NCBI GenBank assembly: GCA_036426205.1
Contig: CM071568.1
Coordinates: forward strand, 44,731,171 to 44,795,170
Reading direction: 5' to 3'
Length of the DNA stretch: 64,000 nt
From: Ascaphus truei
Taxonomy: Eukaryota > Chordata > Amphibia > Anura > Ascaphidae
This document shows, in pieces, positions 55,864 to 64,000 of the stretch. The stretch's first letter is position 1; every line of letters starts with the position of its first letter. The notes under the pieces are model-generated. The model did no database searches. It saw only the letters and a program-made list of their open reading frames with translations, and was not told the origin of the DNA. Made by a program: the position numbers and the translations under genes.

Positions 55864-56035
55864 AGCCAGTCCTCGCTCATCTGACGTAATGCTTCCCACA
55901 AACCGCCGTTGGATAACAGACCGTCGGATTGCGGGTTCATGTTAGTTTGCGGCAGTGAGCATCGGATAAGCGGTTCCGATGTCGAATGTGTCCAGTGGAC
56001 TGCATTGTGCGGTGTCGGATAAAGCATGACCCATA
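55864..56035. mobile_element. Decayed Tigger-like MITE
   Basis: CAGCCAGTCCTCGCTCATC at the left; TCGGATAAAGCATGACC at the right. GTCGGATTGCG and ATCGGATAAGCGG inside. Ends pair only partly. Confidence 0.5.
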
Positions 56036-57044
56036 CATACATATAACAGAAACAGCCCTGTGTGATAAACACAATCTGAATGAAAGAGGACGACCCTCTT
56101 TTCATTCACGCCATAACTCATAGGTCATGTTCACGTTATCGCAACTTGCTGGAAGGGTGGTGGCACGCGAGCGCTGTGCACTTTGCCGACACTGAAGAGC
56201 TATACTTCTGACTCCATTTTGAAAACAAATTGTCATGTTTTTTTTCATTGACTTCAGTACCAAAAAGAATGTAAAAAATAATAATTGTTTGGAGTACAAC
56301 TGCTTTTGTATTTGTTTGTTTTTTAAACGTAAAGGTCGATTACACCCCCAGTAAAAAAAAAAAAAAACATTTAATCTAACTGTTAATAGAAAGTAATTAC
56401 TTTGTGTGTTTAGTATATATATTTAAAAAAAATACAAATTATTAATACAATAAACAAGCTAAATTATATGAAGTAATTGGCTTCCTCGTTTTCCTCTGTG
56501 TTGCCATGTTCATTGTTTTTTTCTGCCCAAGAGTAAAACCGCCTGTGATGTCAATTAGAAATGTGTCTGATAGGGAACATTTGATAGTGACAGCAGGAGG
56601 GTGGTAAAAAGGAGGTGATCTTGATGTAAAAGTTTCCCTTTAGACTGTTTATCCTTAGCAATGATGTATCACCAATGTTAGAAGTATCTACTATGTCAGG
56701 TAATTTAGTTACATTGAATCTTTTTGTCATCTCTGGAGAGTTACTGTAGGTGAATTACACTGTTATCTATAATTCCTGGACCTTCCTGTCCCCAACATTA
56801 CATTACCAAAATAGCAACATGGAAACTCCCTGTGCTACTTATTTAAATCTTCATAACTTTAATATGCATTTAAAAAAACAGATTACAAAATATACTTGTT
56901 TGTGTTTTTATTGAGAACAATGGTATTTTTAGGGTGTAGCCTGGCTTTAAAGCAGTTAAACATGTGAAATCTAACTTTAAAAAAAATAATCAGTTGTGCA
57001 GTATTAGATAAGTGACTGTTTTTTTTTTCTTTTTAAATTCAATT
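56036..57044. other. AT-rich, no gene recognised
   Basis: A-runs near 56355 and T-runs near 56225 and 57020; no frame or motif. Confidence 0.4.
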
Positions 57045-57234
57045 CAATATATGTATGTATATCTTTACTTATATAACGCCATCCAGGTACGCAGAGCTTC
57101 ACAGCAGTAATTCACGTGACATAGTAATATAACACATAATGGGAATAAGCGCTTCAGACATGACAGTAACATTAGGAAAAGGGGTCCCTGTCCCAAAGAG
57201 CTTACAATCTAAGTGGAAGTAGGCAGAACATACA
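57045..57234 (-). repeat. L2-like LINE 3' end
   Basis: On the minus strand AGATTGTAAGCTCTTTGGGA and a final GTTATATAAGTAAAGATATACATAC match the ends at 11190, 35548 and 53767 in order. Confidence 0.65.
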
Positions 57235-57592
57235 GATGCATTTTAATGAGTTTTAATATACTGAGCATCCTTTGATTTCTATAGCTGTTCATTCCGTTCA
57301 GCGTCAGGCCGCACCCTGATATGTTTAAAAACATTTCTTTTTCAGTTCTGTAGCATTAGATATTACTACATTGTTTTGTAAATTCAACTCTTAATGCCAT
57401 TTTTAATTCGTTTGAATATAATGAGCATATTTCTATAACAGGTTTTAGCCCACCTACCAAGCAGTGCAAGACCTTTATAACACTTTCCTGTTTGGTTTAA
57501 TTTGTTGCCAATATTCCCAGCAGTTTGAGCTGTAAACTGTAATAATAATTAATGTAACCTTAGTAATATAAGGATACATTGTAGCTGCCGAG
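57235..57592 (-). repeat. Unclassified interspersed repeat, copy 2
   Basis: Complement of 17270-17510 with an extra piece of about 100 bases in the middle (57310-57420). Confidence 0.65.
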
Positions 57593-57595
57593 TTA

Positions 57596-57866
57596 GGCCA
57601 CGCTTATAGTGCCGGCGACTTTGACGTCGCTGAAAACAAATACATTGCCGCCGCGTGTGCTTATAGTGCGCGCGACGCGACAAAGCTACGTCGCGGAAAC
57701 TGTAAGCCGGCAAAATTTGATTTTTGAAGGGCTGTCGCGTCACGTGATGGCCCTTGAACAAATCAAATTGCCGGAATCCCGCGACCCCGCCGCCCGGCGA
57801 AACATAACTTTCGCAGGTGGCGACGGGTGACGTCACCCGCCGTGTCGCCGTCACTATAGGCACGCC
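57596..57866. mobile_element. Harbinger-like MITE, 271 bp
   Basis: GGCCACGCTTATAGTGCCG at the left and, complemented, GGCGTGCCTATAGTGACGG at the right; TTA and TAA flank it. CpG-rich, with TTTGATTTTT pairing AAATCAAA inside. Confidence 0.75.
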
Positions 57867-58164
57867 TAACACTGACTGAAGCAGCCATTTCGTTAGGCAC
57901 ACAATCAGGCTTTTTACAGATTTATAACTGGAGCATCAAACATTGGCCAGTTAAGTACGAATGTAGAATTATACATATTCACATGCATACATATTAAGAA
58001 AGGAAAAAAAAGGGGGGGGGGGGTAAATGTAGTATTGCTGGTTTAAGATATGTACACAATTGAGTACTCATGTATACTCTCCACAAAACTTAAATAGAAA
58101 GTAAAAAATAAATAAAATGTTATATATATTAAAAAAAAGTTATATATCACAAATTCTGTAAATA
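57867..58164. other. AT-rich, no gene
   Basis: A G10-type run at 58012-58023. Confidence 0.4.
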
Positions 58165-58405
58165 ATGACACTGAGTTTGAAGCAGGGTCCTGGTTCAATT
58201 CCCGTGTCAGCTCCTTTGTGACCTTGGATAGGTCACTTTATCTCCCTGTGCCTCAGCACCAAAAACATAGATTGTAAGCTCCACGGGGCAGGGACTGTGC
58301 CTGCACAAATTCCTATGTTCTGCTCACCACGCACTGTACTGTAATTGTGAAGCGCTGTGAGTCCCATTGGGAGAAAAGCGTTATAGGAAATTCTATATTA
58401 ACCCC
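58165..58405 (+). mobile_element. tRNA-derived SINE, 5' truncated
   Basis: A box B (GGTTCAATTCC, 58192) is followed by a CORE-SINE/MIR-like segment (GTGACCTTGGATAGGTCACT, CTGTGCCTCAG) and the tail TAGATTGTAAGCTCCACGGG. Box A is missing. Confidence 0.7.
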
Positions 58406-58589
58406 GTCACCCCTCCCCAAAAGACATAAAAAACATGTTCACGTTCCCTGTACCCTAATCAAACGGTTGACAACACACAAACAACAATACAATAAGCAGG
58501 TTTAATCCCTCTATGCCCCCCTGGTGTCATGCACAACACAAGCTATACAAGGTGTCAATGACCCCGCCCCCTTCATATTCCTCATGACG

Positions 58590-58850
58590 TCTCCACTCCA
58601 AAATGGCGGCTCCATTCCACCCAACACCTCCCCTCTTCCGTCTACTTCACACTGACTCAATCTAGCTCTTTCCGTTCTCGCGCCAAGCTCCGCCCCCTCC
58701 CCTTTTTCTCCCAAACCTCCCTCCTCCTATTAGCTCTCGCAAGAAGGGCGGGTATAAAGTCTCGCCTTGGCGTCAGCGCACGCCGGGTGACGTCACGGCG
58801 CGCCGTGCGTGGCGGCGCCCGTATAAATAGCGCGTCGCGGCAGCAGGGGC
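58590..58850 (+). promoter_or_regulatory. pabpc1 core promoter
   Basis: A TATA box (TATAAATA, 58822-58829) lies about 28 bases ahead of the likely start at 58850. A full CRE, TGACGTCA, is at 58788-58795, a GC box near 58690 (CCGCCCCC), a second TATA-like element at 58753 and a YY1-like AAAATGGCGGC at 58600. The strong start and pyrimidine-rich initiation site fit a highly expressed translation gene. Confidence 0.75.
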
Positions 58851-59319
58851 CTCTTCCCCTCTACCCCAGCTGTTAGTGCTGTGTGTGAGTGTGTGCTCCG
58901 GAGCCTGGCCTCGGCACACATTTCTTATTATTAAAAAAAATATAAAAAAAAAAAAAAATTACAAAAATCCTCTGAAAAAAAAACCTCCCAGAAAAATTCC
59001 TCCCCCAACTCTAACTTCCATATTTTATTTTTACTTTTTTTTTTTTTCCTTCCTCGCTCACATCTGGTTTTAACGATCTTACGGAAAATAACAAACCAAC
59101 GGGGAAAAAAAGACGAAAAACATCCCGAATTATTGAAAAATACAAATTAAAAAAAAAAAAAAAAGAAAACACGTTGAAAAAAAAAAAAAACAGGAAAGCG
59201 GTGAAGTGAAGCTCAGCAGCCCCGAGTCCCGAGGAGAGTCTCGTTAGGAAGCCGACGGTGAGACGGAGCCCCCCGGCAGCATCAACACGACCGCGGCCCA
59301 ACCGTCACCCCCGAGCCCG
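58850..59319 (+). other. pabpc1: pabpc1 exon 1 (5' UTR)
   Basis: The RNA would start at CCTCTTCCCCTCT, a terminal oligopyrimidine-type start expected of PABPC1, a known TOP mRNA. GTGTGTGCTCCGGAGC and CACACATTTCTTATTATTAA then resemble the mammalian PABPC1 leader as I remember it. The exon ends at GAGCCCG before GTGAGC (donor at 59320). No upstream ATG frame of note. Confidence 0.7.
58929..59196 (+). promoter_or_regulatory. pabpc1: A-rich autoregulatory region of pabpc1
   Basis: Two clusters of A tracts (58929-58990 and 59101-59196, runs up to about 15) lie in the 5' UTR. In mammals such tracts bind PABP itself and lower translation of its own mRNA. The sequence supports the same autoregulation here. 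Confidence 0.7.
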
Positions 59320-61180
<1,861 letters not shown>

Positions 61181-61234
61181 TGATTTCTTACTCTTTCCAT
61201 ATGCTTGATCTCTGGAAGCCCCTGTGGTCTAGTA

Positions 61235-61475
61235 CAGGGGTGCGCAAACATTTCCCCCTGTGCCCCATGTCTGCACTCCCCCCGACTCGCACTCCTTACC
61301 TTATCTTTGGCGTCATGATGCCATGGGGTCGCGTTGCCGGACACAAGGTAAGGGAAGTTAGAGGCCTCAGGCGATCCCCCTGCATTTCATTTAAATACCC
61401 TGGGGAAGAGCGCGGGGCTCTAACCACCATGCGCGCGCCCCCATGAAAATCTAACCCCCTTTTTGCGCTCCCCTG
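61235..61475. mobile_element. hAT MITE, 241 bp, in pabpc1 intron 2
   Basis: CAGGGGTGCGCAAAC at the left and TTTTTGCGCTCCCCTG at the right. GTCTAGTA (61227) and GTCTAGTT (61476) form the 8-bp duplication with one mismatch. Confidence 0.85.
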
Positions 61476-61715
61476 GTCTAGTTTGCAGTGAGTAAGTTTG
61501 GCATTGTTTGTTTTTTCAGGCTTCCGTAGATTAGTGTTTAGGTATTGTAAACTTTTCAGTGTTTGGGATTCTAAAGGGGTTCTGCCAATCTAAAGTATAT
61601 TTCCCTTTCTTCCTTGGCTGTAAACTTGCAGTCCTGCAGTTGGAGAAAATGATAGTTGACAAACTGCTTTTTTTCTGGCCTGGACTCTTATCTGTCCAAC
61701 CATTCTCCCTCTAGA

Positions 61716-61857
61716 CTCCAGAGGTCTTATTTCAAAAGAAACAAAATATTTATTTAGAAAAAATCGATGTTTTTGATCTTTATAAAGATCCAAGTTATGG
61801 AATGAAATGTCGATATTGTCTAAATATTTTCCTACTTTTGAAATAAGACCTCTGGAG
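61716..61857. repeat. Foldback element with perfect 23-bp arms
   Basis: CTCCAGAGGTCTTATTTC... and its exact complement end at 61857. The interior pairs further (AATATTTATTTAGA with TCTAAATATT). Loop near GATCTTTATAAAGATC, itself a palindrome. Confidence 0.8.
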
Positions 61858-62499
61858 CACCACTCTTTTCTCCTCTAGAGGCAGTTGTTGGACATACTGG
61901 TTGCGCCTTGGTGTGGGGCGTGCACCCGAGGCAATTTTGACTTCCAGAGTCAAAGTACACATTTTTTCTTAATTGTACCTGGGCACTTATTCTGTAGTCC
62001 GTTTTTTTTTCTCCAAACCATTTCTCTTATGCCTGCTCAGTGCAATCTTAAGATGGACAGGTGTCAATTGTAATATTTTGGCCAGGTTGACATTGGAACC
62101 AGGCTGTCCCATAGTTTTGCTCCGTAGACCCCCTATTCCCTCCACAGGAAATAAATGGCTGCCGCATTTCGGGCAATCGCTTGTTGCTTCTTCCTGATAG
62201 ACTGCCATTTATGTCCACATTTTAAAAAGTGGTACATTTACCAGCATGTATCTGGAATCATGGGGTCCTCGGAGTTGAAAATTGTTCTGTTCAGTTCCAG
62301 AGGATTCCCACCCAAGACGTAAAAAGGCAGTGTAGTTATGGTGGATTGTTTCTTTAAATATGTATGTTTCTCTAACCAGTGTGCTTTAAATGATTGTAAC
62401 TGCTAACGTGTTGGCTTGTTGCAAGCATGAGGAGTTTATGTACAATGAACTTGTGCTCACTCAACCCATTTTTCAGTAGTCTGAAGTCAGTCAGTGGAC

Positions 62500-62708
62500 T
62501 GAAGGAGCGGCTCAGTGAGTAAAGACACTGACTGGCACTGAGTTTGAAATGGGTTCAATTCCTGGTGTCGGCTCCTTGTGAGCATGGGCAATTCACCTCG
62601 GGCACCAAAAACATATTGTAAACTCTACGGGCCAGGGTCCTGTGCCTGCAAAATGTCTGTAAAGCGCTACATATAAAATAGCAGCGCTATACAAGAACAT
62701 TCTATTAT
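62500..62708 (+). mobile_element. tRNA-derived SINE
   Basis: Box A-like GCGGCTCAGTGAGTAAAG (62508) and box B GGTTCAATTCC (62552) are spaced as in a tRNA. Then comes a shortened CORE-like part and a tail with ATATTGTAAACTCTACGGG and GCGCTATACAAGAACATTC. The same family as 58165-58405; the tail resembles L2-like LINE ends in this window. Confidence 0.75.
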
Positions 62709-64000
62709 TGCTACATGTTGCAACATTGTTCTTCTGAAAAGGATAGCTGAAAACACAGGACACTTATATACCTTGTTCCAACTTTTTAAAATTTGAAATA
62801 GTGGCAGTCTTTAATCTGCTGCATTAAAAAAAAGTTTATTTTATTGTAGTCACTTTCAAATCTGTCATTCAGTATAACCTTTCGGTCTGTTTGGTGTCTT
62901 AAATGCCCACTGACTCTGCATCACCTTTGTGAAAATAAACCTATTTACCTTGATGGGACTTGTAATAAGGTAACAAAATTCCTGTCTGGCGTTGGTAACT
63001 TAGAGCCATGTGTTGGGAGTTTTTAAGTCCCTGATCGAAGGAAAATGCGTTTCTGTAAACGAAGTTGGAAGTGGTGACTCATTTGTTAAATGCTTAAGCC
63101 GCATCAGCATAAGCTTGCTTTATTTGTTCAATCAATGGGTGGAGTCTGTAGCACATGAGAATGGCACCCAGCAGCTCACACATTGCTAGCTTGTATTGTG
63201 TAATCCTGTGTAAAAAGGCTGCAGTTTCAGAGCTTTGTTTTGTTTAACTATTGTATTGTGATTGTGAAGGACACTAGCACTCAGCTCATTAAAAATGGAG
63301 CATTTGTTAAGCACTTAGTACTGGAAGGTTTTGGAGTCCTATACTGCATAAATCTCTTATAACTTTACATATTGCTTGGATTACCTTATGAATCCAAATG
63401 TCCCCAAATTGATGATTATTAAAGCAGCAATTGCGCCAACCCATATGCATGTATTTAACAGGGTTTGAACCGATTGTTCTCTGGAGCTAAGTAAAACACT
63501 TATCGAGGCTCAGGGAGCCCTCCATCTCGATCCATACTGTTTTAGATGCCAGTGTTTTATTTTGCTTTAGGCAAAACAAAATGGTCCCCCAAACTTCCAG
63601 TTCCAAAAGGAAGCTGCTCCGTCATCAGGGAGATGACTTTGCTGCTTCCTATTGGTTGATCATTTAAATGTCCATGAAGTAACACTACTTGCACTCATAT
63701 CCAGTTAGTTAAAACCGTAAGGGCCTCCAATAACGGAGACCCCTAGAGCTAAATGAATGCAGTTAAATTCAGGAGGATCCCAGTGGTTCGAATTATGTAA
63801 AGAAATACATATTGACATTTGCTGGGAATGCTGCTTTAGGGTAAATAGGAACTAGTAAAAGTAATTTTTTATGTTTTAAATGTATTGGTTAAATATGCCT
63901 CAGCCATATCATGCTTTGGGCTGCAGTTATCTTTGGTCTGATATTTCACCTAAATGGAAATAGAATTGTAGTTTTTGCTTACTTAGTGGAACACTATTCT

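Noticed and set aside
62500..62575. A tRNA gene
   Set aside because: Box A and B are present, but no cloverleaf closes, and the unit continues into a SINE body and tail.

Overview
The window is vertebrate nuclear DNA, most likely from a frog or another amphibian. This rests on one conserved host gene at the right edge and on a dense, mostly decayed transposon load typical of amphibian genomes: Penelope-like elements (PLEs) with hammerhead ribozymes, CR1/L2- and L1-type LINEs, hAT, Harbinger and Tigger-like MITEs, a CORE-SINE-like family, and ERV- or Gypsy-like LTR elements. The species cannot be named from the sequence.

The only clear host gene is pabpc1 (cytoplasmic poly(A)-binding protein 1) on the + strand from about 58850 to beyond the right edge. 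A CRE, a TATA box and a pyrimidine-rich start (TOP-like) are followed by a 5' UTR with long A tracts, a probable 5'-UTR intron holding a 41-bp minisatellite, and one coding exon (60968-61160) giving the first 64 residues. Intron 2 fills the rest and carries a hAT MITE, a hairpin and a SINE.

Left to right: 1-5206 is a PLE (- strand) split by a nested CR1/L2-like LINE whose ORF carries a 2A-type GDIETNPGP motif. 6060-8281 is a chain of long inverted repeats. 8600-12800 holds a minisatellite, a duplicated segment and LINE remains. 12825-16665 is an inverted repeat whose two arms were hit by different elements at the same site. 17200-22400 carries LINE and L1 remains. 22535-30871 is an LTR-flanked unit encoding a zinc-knuckle and coiled-coil protein, interrupted by another LTR and a chromodomain Gypsy fragment. 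30891-36450 holds a second LINE copy, a hAT MITE, an LTR and an L2-like LINE. 37066-42858 is a second LTR unit with an unusual ~900-residue reading frame and no visible polymerase, followed by a partial local duplication. 43200-44180 is a PLE remnant with a well-formed hammerhead. 45300-58400 is MITEs, solo LTRs, simple repeats and SINE/LINE tails.

Most reading frames belong to broken mobile elements. The more unusual items are the 2A-bearing LINE, the hammerheads with a paired U3/A8 core change, the two LTR units with gag-like but pol-less coding regions, a box shared by several LTRs, and the palindrome chain. Nothing here could be compared with a database, so family names rest on motif recognition.
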